Shown here in pieces: positions 27,256-36,478 of a stretch of DNA of 64,000 nucleotides. Numbering within the stretch: position 1 is the first letter of the stretch; the number at the start of each line of letters is the position of its first letter. The notes beneath the pieces are model-generated. The model was given only the letters and a program-made list of their open reading frames with translations. It made no database searches and had not been told where the DNA came from. A program made the translations under genes and the position numbers. The DNA comes from Bifidobacterium sp. N4G05 (lineage in GTDB: Bacteria > Actinomycetota > Actinomycetes > Actinomycetales > Bifidobacteriaceae). The stretch spans positions 301,460 through 365,459 of the forward strand of contig NZ_NJNQ01000003.1 of the NCBI RefSeq assembly GCF_002742445.1, written 5' to 3'.

Positions 27256-28473
27256 TTAAAGGGTGGAAGGAGAAATAGGGAACCAGTTTTGGGCGATGCA
27301 GCGGCCGAGGTCCCAAGAGTCCCAACCGATCCAGCCGGGGGTGTTGACCGTGTCGGTGAGCAGCTTGTAGTTCCAGTAGTAGAAGCCGTTGCCGTGGCTC
27401 CATGCATTCAACTGCGATTCGGCGACGCCACGGTAGAGAGCACGCTTTTCTTCGTCGCTAAGCGTTTCCGCTTGAGCGCCTTCTTCGCCATTGAGCACGC
27501 TTTGTCCGCCATGGGTATCCACACCGCAGCCGACAGAGTTGAACAAGCACCATTCGCCTACAATCACCGGGAAGTATTCGTTCATTTCAGCAATCATTGG
27601 CGCGTACGTGTTCTTCACGAAATCGTCGTAGCCTTCCACGGTTTGCGGGCAGCCCATCATTTCGGCAGTCATCAAATACTGGTGCGTGTCAAGAATCACG
27701 TTTTCGAATTCCGGCGCAAGTCCGCCGTCTTCGCCGCGCATGAAGTCCTTCCACTGATCGATGCCGAAGCCATCATGGAACACCACGGCCTTGCTCGTCG
27801 GCAATGCACCCTTATCCACATCGCGCAGGCGATGGTATGCGGTGACATAGAAGTCCTTCAGCCAGTCGAATGCGATCGGACCGGTCCCTTCGGCCAGTTC
27901 GGGGTCGACGGCCTTGTATCGTTCAGTCACGTTCATCATTGGCCACGACGTGGTGGTGTTCGGCTCGTTGATGATTTCAATACCCATCAACGCTTCCCTA
28001 TCGCCATAACGCTTGGCGAGACGTTCGAGCACGCTCAACACAAATTCGACTTCTTCCGGCAGCTGCGCCCACTTACACACACCGGAAATACCGCCATTGT
28101 CGAAACCGTTCTGGCTCATCGGAGCGGTATGCAAGTCGATAAGAATGGTCAGACCGTACTTTTCAGCCCAATTGAAGGCCTTGTCAAGCTCATCAATACA
28201 ACCAATGAACGGTGCTCGATCGCCGAAAATAAAATACGGTACCGGAATTCGTACGGAATTCAATCCCCATGATTTGATGGTGGCGAAGTCACGTTCATTG
28301 ACATATTCCGCACGATGCGTTTTGATGCGCGCCTCATACACGGCCGGATCGAGTTGCGTCGGCAGATAGTATTCGTCATCAGCAGTGGTTCCATCGAATA
28401 ATGCCGGGTTCATCCACTTTTCCAGAACCAGCCAGTTACCCAGGTTCACGCCCTTGACGTAATTGAGATCCAT
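27256..28473 (-). CDS. Glycoside hydrolase family 5 enzyme (exo-beta-glucanase-like), second copy
   Basis: A 405-residue GH5 protein with KGVNLGNWLVLEKWMNP at the N-terminus. The acid/base Glu is in GIEIINEPNTT and the nucleophile Glu in PVIVGEWCLFN. IPVPYFIFGDRAPF and IDLHTAPMSQNGFDNGG lie between. It resembles Exg1-like exo-glucanases, but the GH5 subfamily and linkage cannot be assigned by eye. No signal peptide is seen, so it likely trims imported beta-gluco-oligosaccharides or glycosides. The ATG at 28473 has AAGGAG upstream; a methionine eight codons earlier lacks one. A strong 24-bp operator-like motif (28509-28532) shared with the MFS/TetR-3 intergenic region lies in its promoter. Confidence 0.9.
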   Translation of the reverse strand: MDLNYVKGVNLGNWLVLEKWMNPALFDGTTADDEYYLPTQLDPAVYEARIKTHRAEYVNERDFATIKSWGLNSVRIPVPYFIFGDRAPFIGCIDELDKAFNWAEKYGLTILIDLHTAPMSQNGFDNGGISGVCKWAQLPEEVEFVLSVLERLAKRYGDREALMGIEIINEPNTTTSWPMMNVTERYKAVDPELAEGTGPIAFDWLKDFYVTAYHRLRDVDKGALPTSKAVVFHDGFGIDQWKDFMRGEDGGLAPEFENVILDTHQYLMTAEMMGCPQTVEGYDDFVKNTYAPMIAEMNEYFPVIVGEWCLFNSVGCGVDTHGGQSVLNGEEGAQAETLSDEEKRALYRGVAESQLNAWSHGNGFYYWNYKLLTDTVNTPGWIGWDSWDLGRCIAQNWFPISPSTL

Positions 28474-28508
28474 ATGCACTCCTTCGTACGCTTTCAACCG
28501 TAGTTTCT

Positions 28509-28605
28509 ATTACTTAGTAACTACTTAGTTAAATGATAATACGTTTTTCTTCTTTGCGCAATTCGCAACGAAAAAACGTCTGCATACGGCGATTAGTAAC
28601 TAATC
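28509..28605. promoter_or_regulatory. TetR-3-type operators in front of GH5
   Basis: The 24-bp motif at 28509-28532 (ATTACTTAGTAACT followed by ACTTAGTTAA) matches 23 of 24 bases with 30521-30544. A second element, the 15-bp palindrome GATTAGTAACTAATC, lies at 28591-28605. Both carry the TTAGTAACTA core. Confidence 0.65.
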
Positions 28606-28906
28606 ACCGCAGACAAACGTCCTACAACACAACACCGGCTTGCGGAGGTGTCAGGAAAAGTGGGAAACCCACCACCCGGCATCCAACAAACCATTGCCAC
28701 AGCCAAGCCAACATGTTACGCACACATCCACGTCAGCCGGCAAAACTCCCCGTCAGTCCAACACGAACGCGTTACCTGAACACGGAACAAGCGTCACCTT
28801 GATACCATGATCGGCATTGCAAGGATCAGCAAATTCAAAAACCCTCAGCATCGTCATGGGCCCTCCGTGTTCATCACTTTGCAATTGTATGCTTCCTCAC
28901 GGAAGA

Positions 28907-28947
28907 CCCCGGACCCAATCGAGAAGAGGGAAACGATGGATCCGGGG
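28907..28947 (-). terminator. hairpin downstream of the MFS gene
   Basis: CCCCGGA (28907-28913) pairs with TCCGGGG (28941-28947) within 65 bp of the MFS stop. The remaining 28606-28906 shows no gene that I can support. Confidence 0.45.
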
Positions 28948-28969
28948 CGATCGTTCAAGGAAGGATTAC

Positions 28970-30295
28970 TTACTTGACCTTCTTGATGGCCATGATGAAG
29001 AAGCAGCCGATGATAGCCAGGGCGATGGCAGTCGGGAAGGCGAAGTTGTAGCCGAGGCCCACCACGATGGTGGACATGATGACCGGGCCGCACATCTGAC
29101 CAAGGGTGGTGCCCATGTTCAGAATGCCCAGATCCTTGCCAGCCTCTTCCTTGTTCGGCAGCACATCAACGAGCAGAGCCTGATCGACCGCGGAGTAGAC
29201 AGCGTAGCCGAGGCCAGCGATGCCAGCGAACAGGTACATGCCCAGGGTGGACGGGATCAGCCACGGCATGGCGATACCGATAGCGAAGAGCACGGAAGCC
29301 ACGACAACCGGAACCTTACGACGGCCGATGAAATCGGAAACCGGGCCGGAGATGAAGGAGCCGACCAGAGACATGACCATCATGATCATGGAAACGACAG
29401 ACACGGTGACAGCGGATTCCTTGACGGACTGACCAATGTAGTTCTGGATGATGTAGAGCTGGTAGACGTTGATCATCTGGTAGCTCATGATCATGCAGAA
29501 ACGGCCAGCGAAAGCCTTGTAGAAGTCGTGGGCGCCAGCGAACTTCGGCGGACGGAAGGATACGAGGACGTCCTTGAAGGAGCCTTCTTCCTTCGGCAGG
29601 AAGTCAGCGGACTGTTCCTTCGGCAGGATGATCACGGCGACGATGCCGCCGAGGAACATGAGCACGCCCGCGACAGCGAAGCCGGCAGTCAGGTTTTCGA
29701 TGAAGAATGCGCCGATCATGGTACCGATCGGAGCACCGATGGTAGAGCCTGCGCCATAGAAGGCGGACATGGTGCCACGAATGCCGGATGGCACACGGTC
29801 AGACAGCACGGCGACCAGCGGGGCGATCATGCAGTTGAGGCCGAACATGCAGGCGCAGTAGAAGATGGTGAGCAGCACCGCGTTGTGCGTGGTGCCGGTC
29901 AGGAACAGGGTGACGCCACCAAGCACCGCACCGAAAACGATCCACGGAGTACGACGACCGAACCTGGAGCGGGAACGATCGGAGAAGTTGCCGAACATCA
30001 GGTTGGCAACCAGGGATGCCACTGCGGTGAACGCATTGACGATGCCAACGAGAGCATCCGGATCGGCGCCTTCGATGGTCTTGTAGTGCATCGGCAGAAG
30101 CACGGCGGAGACGATGCCGAGACCCGACATCCACAACACGCCGAACAGCAGGAAGCCTGCGCCGAAACGGATGGTGTTGACCTTACTCAGTGGCTTGCCG
30201 GTTTCAGGAGACAGCTGCGGATCCTTGTCCGCAGCGGCGATGTTGGCGTTATAACGCACCAAACGCTCCTCTTTGCTTGCGATTGTTTCACTCAT
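28970..30295 (-). CDS. MFS transporter, probably a beta-glycoside/oligosaccharide importer
   Basis: A 441-residue major facilitator with about 12 transmembrane helices after a hydrophilic N-terminal segment of 40 residues. The MFS signature NFSDRSRSRFGRRTPWI lies between helices 2 and 3, and a second copy, GPVSDFIGRRKVPV, lies in the C-terminal half. The family contains sugar:cation symporters and other solute carriers. Its position among GH5, GH43 and GH42 genes, divergent from TetR-3, suggests uptake of the sugar these enzymes process. GAAGGAGAGAG precedes the start. It is the only sugar permease in this cluster. Substrate assignment is inference. Confidence 0.88.
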   Translation of the reverse strand: MSETIASKEERLVRYNANIAAADKDPQLSPETGKPLSKVNTIRFGAGFLLFGVLWMSGLGIVSAVLLPMHYKTIEGADPDALVGIVNAFTAVASLVANLMFGNFSDRSRSRFGRRTPWIVFGAVLGGVTLFLTGTTHNAVLLTIFYCACMFGLNCMIAPLVAVLSDRVPSGIRGTMSAFYGAGSTIGAPIGTMIGAFFIENLTAGFAVAGVLMFLGGIVAVIILPKEQSADFLPKEEGSFKDVLVSFRPPKFAGAHDFYKAFAGRFCMIMSYQMINVYQLYIIQNYIGQSVKESAVTVSVVSMIMMVMSLVGSFISGPVSDFIGRRKVPVVVASVLFAIGIAMPWLIPSTLGMYLFAGIAGLGYAVYSAVDQALLVDVLPNKEEAGKDLGILNMGTTLGQMCGPVIMSTIVVGLGYNFAFPTAIALAIIGCFFIMAIKKVK

Positions 30296-30376
30296 GAAAC
30301 TCTCTCCTTCGATTCATGTTTCAGTAGTGTTTTCTGTGATATTCCTGTTTTCCGATAGGGCCTCTCTGCCCAGTCA

Positions 30377-30635
30377 ACTAACTACCACTTGGTAACTAGC
30401 TGGTTTTCATCATAGATGCCTTCTCAAAAGAACGCAAGTCAGACGCGAATTTTTCCGACGGCAGCGTTTTTCGAATAGCAATCCACAACGATTCGCCCCA
30501 TGCAGAAAACTTCAGTTTTTATTACTTAGTAACTGCTTAGTTAAAGCATATTACAATCTCTTGTATCTGTCATTTTCCGGCGTGTCCCAACGTTTCTACC
30601 ACACTTCCTCTCCCCCTTCTTGTAACTTAGTAAGC
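30377..30635. promoter_or_regulatory. operator region between MFS and TetR-3
   Basis: Three sites share the TTAGTAACT/TTGGTAACT core. 30377-30403 contains ACTACCACTTGGTAACTAGC. 30521-30544 is the 24-bp motif nearly identical to that before GH5. TGTAACTTAGTAAGC lies at 30621-30635 next to the TetR-3 ribosome-binding site. This region serves both divergent genes. Confidence 0.6.
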
Positions 30636-30652
30636 ACAAGAAAGGAGAACGC

Positions 30653-31279
30653 ATGCGTCGCCGCACCGAAAGCAAAACCAAGAAACGAATGAGCGCAGAA
30701 GACCGCAAGAAAGCGATTCTCGAAACCACGGTCTCCTTCATCTCACAATTCGGATTCTGGGGATTTACTATTCGCGACGTGGCACAAGCTCAGAACATCA
30801 CCGAAGCAGGCCTCCTTTACTACTTCAAATCCAAAGAACAACTCCTTGAAGAAACACTCAAATACGCCGATCGTACTAACCAAATCGCCATTGCAGAGCA
30901 TCTTGGCGTTGAAGGCGTGACCGGCGAAGTCTTGCAAGACGGCATCGCATACCATTGCGATCTCGGACTCAAGGCCATCTCCACGGGAACCGTGGAAACC
31001 AACGCAGGCCGACCCGAAATGGTTCGCCTCTACACCCTGCTCGAAAGCGAGGCCCTAAGCAAAGACCATCCGGTGCACGAGTATTTCGAACAGCGTGAAA
31101 TCAATCTGCTGAAGGAATACACGTTCGCAGCCAAACGAGATGGCGTCGCCGATCCGAAACGCACCGCACTGCAGGTGCTATCCGCCATGGAAGGCTTGCA
31201 ATTGCGGTGGCTCAACGGATCTCACGATATCGATTTCATTGGGGAATGGAAGGCCATGATCGACCTTCTCATTCCCTAA
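30653..31279 (+). CDS. TetR-family regulator 3
   Basis: A 208-residue TetR paralogue with a basic N-terminus (MRRRTESKTKKRMSAEDRKK). The helix-turn-helix is ILETTVSFISQFGFWGFTI then DVAQAQNITEAGLLYYFKSK. The C-terminal MEGLQLRWLNGSHD resembles the other copies, but it is the most divergent of the four and lacks the final W-x-YR end. AAGGAGAACGC precedes the start. It is divergent from the MFS transporter and convergent with the GH42 gene. The near-identical operator motif before MFS/TetR-3 and before GH5 makes it the likely regulator of those genes. Confidence 0.9.
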   Translation: MRRRTESKTKKRMSAEDRKKAILETTVSFISQFGFWGFTIRDVAQAQNITEAGLLYYFKSKEQLLEETLKYADRTNQIAIAEHLGVEGVTGEVLQDGIAYHCDLGLKAISTGTVETNAGRPEMVRLYTLLESEALSKDHPVHEYFEQREINLLKEYTFAAKRDGVADPKRTALQVLSAMEGLQLRWLNGSHDIDFIGEWKAMIDLLIP

Positions 31280-31299
31280 TCGTTCTCTTTTCGCCGATT

Positions 31300-33426
31300 T
31301 CAGCCGGCGATCACCGCAACATTCCAGCGGCCGATCGTCAGCGGATCGCCCTGCTTGACAGCAGCACCTTCCTTCAGCGCGACTTCAGCAGTTGCAGCCT
31401 CATCGACGTTGCCGTCAGTGGCGATGGCAACCGGGGCAACCACCACTTCACCTGCGACCGGGCTTGCAACAGTAACCTCATCAGCCGAATAGTTGAGCAG
31501 ATAGGTCACGTTCTCGCCGCGAGCGTTTACGCCCTGACGAACTGCAATCTGACCCGCGAGCGCGGTTCCGGCACCGGCGACACTGGCATGCTCCACAGCT
31601 TCGCGCATGACCGCACGAATGGAATCGGCGTCAAGCAGGGTGGCGATCCACTCGGCGTCGCCCTTGCCGAACGCGTGACGTGTGACTGCGGCGTAATCCT
31701 TCCAAGCGTAGTGACCGTAGGATGCGAGCACCTCGGTATCGGCGTCGGCGTTCAGCAGTTCGATCAGCGCTTGAGCGTCGGTGGACGCGGTTTCGGCGAG
31801 CGCACCTGCGAATTCCACGGAAACGTGGCCGTTTGGGCGGGTGAACTGGTTGTACGTCATGCCGAACACGTCGGTGAGGTTGTGCGGCGCGCGGTCGTGC
31901 CATACGGTCACCTCGTCGTCGGTCACGAAGGAGCGCATGGTAGAGACGAGGTGTCCGCCGTTGGAGACGAATTCACGCAGGCGATCGGTCGTTTCCTGCG
32001 GAGCACAGTACAGCGCCGGGGTCACAATCATCTCGTATGCGGCCAAACGCTCGGCGGGAGCGTCGGAGGGGATGAAATCGCATTCCACGTTGAGCTCGAA
32101 CAGCGCGTCGTAGACATTGCGCACCACGTCGTTGTATTTGAGGGTGCCGCCGAATGGGAAGCCGGCTTCGATGAGGAACCAGTCGAGCGCGGTCAGCGAT
32201 TCGTTGCTGACCATGATGGCTACTTTGTTGTGCTTCTTCAAGTGGACGAGCCGCTCCCCCACTTCCGGTTTGGCGATCTCGCGACCGAATACGCCGGCTT
32301 CGCGATACGTGGGGTTCGGTTCGAGGTCGTGGCTCAGCAGGCCCTTCCAATATGTTTCAAAGGAATTATGGATGGAGTGCCAGTGCCAGTATTCCACCAT
32401 GTCGGCGCCGGAGGCGAGGTGGGAGTAGGCCTGCAGGCGCAGCTGGCCGGGGAATGGCACCCAGCCGTGCTGGCCTTGGGCCTCGGTTTCGAGCACCAGG
32501 TAGTTCTGGCCGTTCTTGGTGGAGCGGGTCATGTCGCCGCCGAAGGCGATCTCCTTGCCGGTCAGGTCGTCTTCGGTCGGGTGGTAAATGTCCACGCCGG
32601 TGATGTCCACAGCGGTCGCGGCCTTGAAGTGGTCGACGGCCGGCTGCACACCGTAGGAGTATCCGCGCCATTCGAAATCGAAGTTGTGGGTGATGAACTG
32701 GTCGTCATGCGCGTATTCGCGCACGATGTCGGCCTGCCACTGCAGGAAGGCGCGCACCTGATCGCGGCGGAACTTGTCGAATTCGCCGCCCAAGGACTCG
32801 TTGATGGTGGCGGTCACGTCCGGGAAATCCTCCCAGGAGTCGATGCGGTTGGACCAGTAGTCGAGGCCGAAGTGGTGGTTGAGCTCGTTCAGATCGCCGT
32901 GGAACTTCTCGCGCAGATACTTGACGAACAGGCGCTGCATGTCGTTGGACACGGAATCGTAGTACTTGGTTTCATTATCGACCTGGTAGCCGATCACCGC
33001 CGGATGGTCGGCAACGTGGGAGATCAGCTTGCGGATCACGCGCTCACCGTAGAAACGGTAGGTGGCGTTGACAATGTCCATGATCTGGCGGGCGCCGTAC
33101 TTGCCTTCGCCGTTCGGGGTGACCGCGAGCACGCTCGGATCGATCTTGACGAGCCAGCTCGGCACCGCGTAGGTTGGAGTGCCGACGATGACGTCGATAC
33201 CGACACGCTGTGCCGCGTCGAGCGCACGATCCACATAGGTGAAGTCGAACGCACCCGGTTGCGGTTCGCAGGTGCTCCATGTGGATTCGGCAATACGGAT
33301 AACGTTCAGTCCCGCTTCCTTCATCATCCTCATGTCTTCATCGACACGGTCGATGCCTTTCATCATGAGGTATTCGTCGTAATATGCGGCACCGAAAAGA
33401 ATGTGATTTGCCTCGTAACGACTCAT
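31300..33426 (-). CDS. Glycoside hydrolase family 42 beta-galactosidase
   Basis: A 708-residue GH42 enzyme. The acid/base Glu is in GYQVDNETKYYDS (near residue 158) and the nucleophile Glu in NYLVLETEAQGQHGW (near 315). A flavodoxin-like trimerisation domain (MIVTPALYCAPQE) and a small C-terminal beta domain follow. It cleaves terminal beta-galactose in the cytoplasm. Bifidobacterial GH42 enzymes act on galacto-oligosaccharides or galactan fragments; the exact one is not determinable here. GATGGAGGATCC precedes the start. Its long upstream region contains TTACTGATTACTACTT (TetR-3-like) and two copies of the TetR-4-type motif, so control may be shared. Confidence 0.94.
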   Translation of the reverse strand: MSRYEANHILFGAAYYDEYLMMKGIDRVDEDMRMMKEAGLNVIRIAESTWSTCEPQPGAFDFTYVDRALDAAQRVGIDVIVGTPTYAVPSWLVKIDPSVLAVTPNGEGKYGARQIMDIVNATYRFYGERVIRKLISHVADHPAVIGYQVDNETKYYDSVSNDMQRLFVKYLREKFHGDLNELNHHFGLDYWSNRIDSWEDFPDVTATINESLGGEFDKFRRDQVRAFLQWQADIVREYAHDDQFITHNFDFEWRGYSYGVQPAVDHFKAATAVDITGVDIYHPTEDDLTGKEIAFGGDMTRSTKNGQNYLVLETEAQGQHGWVPFPGQLRLQAYSHLASGADMVEYWHWHSIHNSFETYWKGLLSHDLEPNPTYREAGVFGREIAKPEVGERLVHLKKHNKVAIMVSNESLTALDWFLIEAGFPFGGTLKYNDVVRNVYDALFELNVECDFIPSDAPAERLAAYEMIVTPALYCAPQETTDRLREFVSNGGHLVSTMRSFVTDDEVTVWHDRAPHNLTDVFGMTYNQFTRPNGHVSVEFAGALAETASTDAQALIELLNADADTEVLASYGHYAWKDYAAVTRHAFGKGDAEWIATLLDADSIRAVMREAVEHASVAGAGTALAGQIAVRQGVNARGENVTYLLNYSADEVTVASPVAGEVVVAPVAIATDGNVDEAATAEVALKEGAAVKQGDPLTIGRWNVAVIAG

Positions 33427-33445
33427 GGATCCTCCATCGTCTTCA

Positions 33446-33650
33446 TTGACTTGTTACTGATTACTACTTATTTCTGCTGTTTCTGCATCTAAAGCTGTTT
33501 TATATTGCCTGCGATATCTCCGGAACATATCCTTAGAACATTCGTATCTAACAGCCATTAGATATAAGAAATCTAGATCTTCCAGATTTAGTTGTCAAGA
33601 ACCGCATAATTTCAGGCGTGTCTTACCTAACAACCATTAGATAAAACGTT
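33446..33650. promoter_or_regulatory. upstream region of GH42 with two TetR-4-type sites
   Basis: TCTAACAGCCATTAGA (33547-33562) and CCTAACAACCATTAGA (33626-33641) closely match TCTACCGTTCATTAGA upstream of TetR-4 (37558-37573). A different, TetR-3-like element (TTGTTACTGATTACTACTT) lies at 33451-33469. Confidence 0.55.
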
Positions 33651-33711
33651 TCCTTAGTCGACAAATACCCAAATCAGCACCAACAAATGCGCCAAACACT
33701 TCATCGCTGCA

Positions 33712-34905
33712 TCATTGCTGCCCACCAGCAAATTTCAACACATCACCCGCCATTGCGGCAGGGAAACAGGCATGAAAATGCCACGTATCCCCCTCGGAAG
33801 ACGTTCGAGCAAATCCTCCTACAGATTCAATCCAACGCCTATGCAAAGCCAAACCCTTTTTCGACAACGGCTTATCAGGAAACAAACTTCGTAATGAAAC
33901 ATCATTCACCGAATCCACATGAACCCAATTATCATCATGCACACCAACAGCAATGTAGTACGTGCCCTCAGGACTCCCATGCACGGCAATATTCGTATAC
34001 AATTCATGAACTAAAGAAAGAATCTCTCGAACATAATTACCGTCAAGATTATTCAAATTATCTATCTCTATTTTCGTCTGCCCATGAAAGCCAAGTTCTC
34101 GTAAAAAAGCATCCCCCTGTTCGCTGATACCCCGTAATTCAGCAAGGTAAGCGTGTTCATCCTGTTGAGACTCTTGCCGATCGCTGCCATGCATCATGTC
34201 AACAACATCCCGCACCTCATGCAAGGTTTCAACAACAAGCGTTCGCAACTTTCTCATCTCATGTTTGTCGGACGGATTCTCAGCATCCAACATAAATCCA
34301 TCCAGCACAATCGCCATATATGTCAAATTACCTGCGATTGAATCATGAATTCGACCAGCCAACATATGTTCCCTACGCAAATATTCAACATGCTGGCTGA
34401 GCTTCTCATATTTCAGTTCATTTCGCCGAGCCTGATCAACAAATTCTTTCCACGCGAGTGATTTTCCAATAAAAAATGCGAAAAACATAACAAAAATCAG
34501 CATGACGTACTCGTTCAACGGCACACCGTCAGCATTAAACCGCCACATTCGAACCGTCGACACCGCCAACGGATACAACACGTCCCACCACGATGTGATC
34601 CGCATTCCCACATATCCCAAAGCCAGCCAAGTCCCCCACAAAAGACTGGGTCCGCCATCATCAGGAATGAAACAGCATGCCACAAAAGTCAAAAGCACAA
34701 TATTGCAGCACACACGGGGTCTCCATGGCATCAATACAAGAGACAACACATGCACGCACACGAACAAAGCTGTCGCCGCACCTACGGGAGGGAATATCAA
34801 CGTTTCCACAACAGTCATGGCAACGCAAACCACTATCAGCAAGTATTGAACATGATTAACGCACCACGACGCCAACGACTTCAGCTTGTCAGTTTTCACG
34901 CCCAT
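33712..34905 (-). CDS. Membrane sensor histidine kinase (HisKA_3-like)
   Basis: A 397-residue protein with about four or five N-terminal membrane segments (residues 20-150), a coiled-coil linker (155-180), a HisKA_3-type phosphoacceptor motif AGRIHDSIAGNLTYM (His187) and a C-terminal ATPase-like domain. The N-box is HELYTNIAVHG and the G2-like motif is SKKGLALHRR. The usual DxGxG G1 box is not obvious, so ATP binding may be weak or divergent. It overlaps the end of the LuxR-type response regulator gene by 17 bp and is therefore translated with it. The signal is unknown. Confidence 0.85.
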   Translation of the reverse strand: MGVKTDKLKSLASWCVNHVQYLLIVVCVAMTVVETLIFPPVGAATALFVCVHVLSLVLMPWRPRVCCNIVLLTFVACCFIPDDGGPSLLWGTWLALGYVGMRITSWWDVLYPLAVSTVRMWRFNADGVPLNEYVMLIFVMFFAFFIGKSLAWKEFVDQARRNELKYEKLSQHVEYLRREHMLAGRIHDSIAGNLTYMAIVLDGFMLDAENPSDKHEMRKLRTLVVETLHEVRDVVDMMHGSDRQESQQDEHAYLAELRGISEQGDAFLRELGFHGQTKIEIDNLNNLDGNYVREILSLVHELYTNIAVHGSPEGTYYIAVGVHDDNWVHVDSVNDVSLRSLFPDKPLSKKGLALHRRWIESVGGFARTSSEGDTWHFHACFPAAMAGDVLKFAGGQQ

Positions 34906-35560
34906 CCATTTCCATCCATCGAATCACCGCCTGCGTTCTGTTCTTAGCGCCCAATTTCCTCATGACTCTTCGGACGTACGTTTTCACCGTAGGCTCCCCA
35001 ATACCAAGCTTGGCACTAATTTCTTTTGAGGTGAAACACAAAACGCACAGCTGCATCACTTCCCTCTCCCGCTGCGAAAACGCCTCGCAAACGCCCTCTT
35101 TCCACCCTTCATTCAGCAGTCTTTCATGTGACTCCTGCGCATTTTCAGAAGACACATATTCAGCATTCGGACGCCGACCGTTCGCAAGTTCACACAAAGT
35201 CTGGCAAAGACCTCTCACATCCGCCTTGTCAACAAGGCAATCCGCTCCGTTTTCCAACGCGGACGCGCCGTAGCGTTCCAGAGAGAAAGCCGTCATGCCC
35301 ACCAGCGCGATGCGAGCGGTTTCCACGCGAATACAGCGGCAAACATCACAACCGCTCATCCCCTCCAAAGACATATCCACCAGTAACACATCAAGTTGCG
35401 TTTTTGGATCAAGACCCTTTCGTACCGCCGTCGCACCATCAGACGCAGTCCAGCACACATCCGCCAGCGGAAGAATCCGTTCGACCATCAGCTTCATGAC
35501 GCCAAGCGTGAGTTTGTCATTATCCACGATGCCGATTCGTATTCGCTTACCTACATACAT
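34889..35560 (-). CDS. LuxR/NarL-type response regulator
   Basis: A 223-residue response regulator. The receiver domain has the acidic pair VDND (residues 12-15), the phosphoacceptor Asp62 in LLVDMSLEGMSG, and the Thr/Lys positions MTAF and VDKAD. The C-terminal helix-turn-helix of the LuxR type is FSQREREVMQLCVLCFTSKE followed by PTVKTYVRRVMRKLGAKNR. It pairs with the overlapping sensor kinase downstream. No obvious target promoter lies next to it; the DsbA-like gene 112 bp upstream on the same strand is one candidate. Confidence 0.92.
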   Translation of the reverse strand: MYVGKRIRIGIVDNDKLTLGVMKLMVERILPLADVCWTASDGATAVRKGLDPKTQLDVLLVDMSLEGMSGCDVCRCIRVETARIALVGMTAFSLERYGASALENGADCLVDKADVRGLCQTLCELANGRRPNAEYVSSENAQESHERLLNEGWKEGVCEAFSQREREVMQLCVLCFTSKEISAKLGIGEPTVKTYVRRVMRKLGAKNRTQAVIRWMEMDGREN

Positions 35561-35671
35561 GCATTCGCCTACCTACACACATTGCCGCCCGCATGCAAAG
35601 CATAATTCTTCAATATTTCACTCAGCCTGCTGCATCAACTCAATCAAACATCTCAACTCACGGTTGTAATT

Positions 35672-36478
35672 CTAATTCCTGATTGAGTTCCCGATTTCAC
35701 TCTTTTTCGACGTTAATTCACGCACGAAATCATTCGATAAATCATCAAGCGAAAGACCATCCATGGACCATATGTTGCCATCGATACGTATCAGAGGAGT
35801 TGCGAATCCTTCCTTGCCAACAGCAATCAAATCATCTCTCGTGATTGTGTAATTCGTAGCGTACGTCACCCATCGAACATACCGTCCATCAACACTCTTC
35901 TTCGCTATCGAGGAAGGCACACCGGCCTCTTTCGCCCATTGAATTATTTCTTTATCTGGAACTGGTGCGTAATTTACTTCTGATGGTTGATTGCTTTCAT
36001 CATATATTTTCGCAATAAACTTGATAATATGTTCGGGATCATGTTCCGAAATATAAGCAATAGCGCTCGACACTCTACTCGAGTAGGTGTCCGTCGATTT
36101 TCCATCCAAAAAGTTCAGAGGATGAATTTCTATTTTGATTTGCCCTTCTTCATACATTTTTTCGAGCGTATCGTTAAGAATTCGATCAACCTGCCCACAT
36201 GCCGGGCACAAAGGATCCAAATAGATCTCCACCGTGGGAGCTTGCTCCTCTGAGCCTACGAAAGACGCCAAACCACCTTGCTTCGTGGCATTTGAAGGCT
36301 TACTTTCGACATTTTGCAACAAATCGTAAGCTCCGCCAACATCATCACGATGCTTTTCCGCTGTCCCCTGGAGGAAAAACCCCACAAACGCAACAATAAT
36401 TAGAGCTGCGATAATGCACGCAGTGATGAACAACGCAAACCGCTGCTTCTTCTTATCTGACTTGGTTCTTTGGAACAT
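35672..36478 (-). CDS. Membrane-anchored DsbA-like thioredoxin-fold protein
   Basis: A 268-residue protein with one N-terminal membrane segment (about residues 15-37) after a basic cytoplasmic stretch, followed by a DsbA-like domain. The redox motif is CPAC (Cys91-Cys94, in YLDPLCPACGQVDRIL), and TPLIRIDG near the C-terminus carries the cis-Pro loop. This is the design of actinobacterial extracytoplasmic disulfide oxidoreductases, which introduce or shuffle disulfides in exported proteins. It lies upstream of the two-component genes on the same strand. No partner VKOR or DsbB is in the window. Start at 36478 by the hydrophobic segment position. Confidence 0.87.
   Translation of the reverse strand: MFQRTKSDKKKQRFALFITACIIAALIIVAFVGFFLQGTAEKHRDDVGGAYDLLQNVESKPSNATKQGGLASFVGSEEQAPTVEIYLDPLCPACGQVDRILNDTLEKMYEEGQIKIEIHPLNFLDGKSTDTYSSRVSSAIAYISEHDPEHIIKFIAKIYDESNQPSEVNYAPVPDKEIIQWAKEAGVPSSIAKKSVDGRYVRWVTYATNYTITRDDLIAVGKEGFATPLIRIDGNIWSMDGLSLDDLSNDFVRELTSKKSEIGNSIRN

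Noticed and set aside
28817..30358. Acidic/His-rich 513-codon ORF opposite the MFS transporter
   Set aside because: Its composition is explained by the complement of a membrane-protein gene; no start signal.
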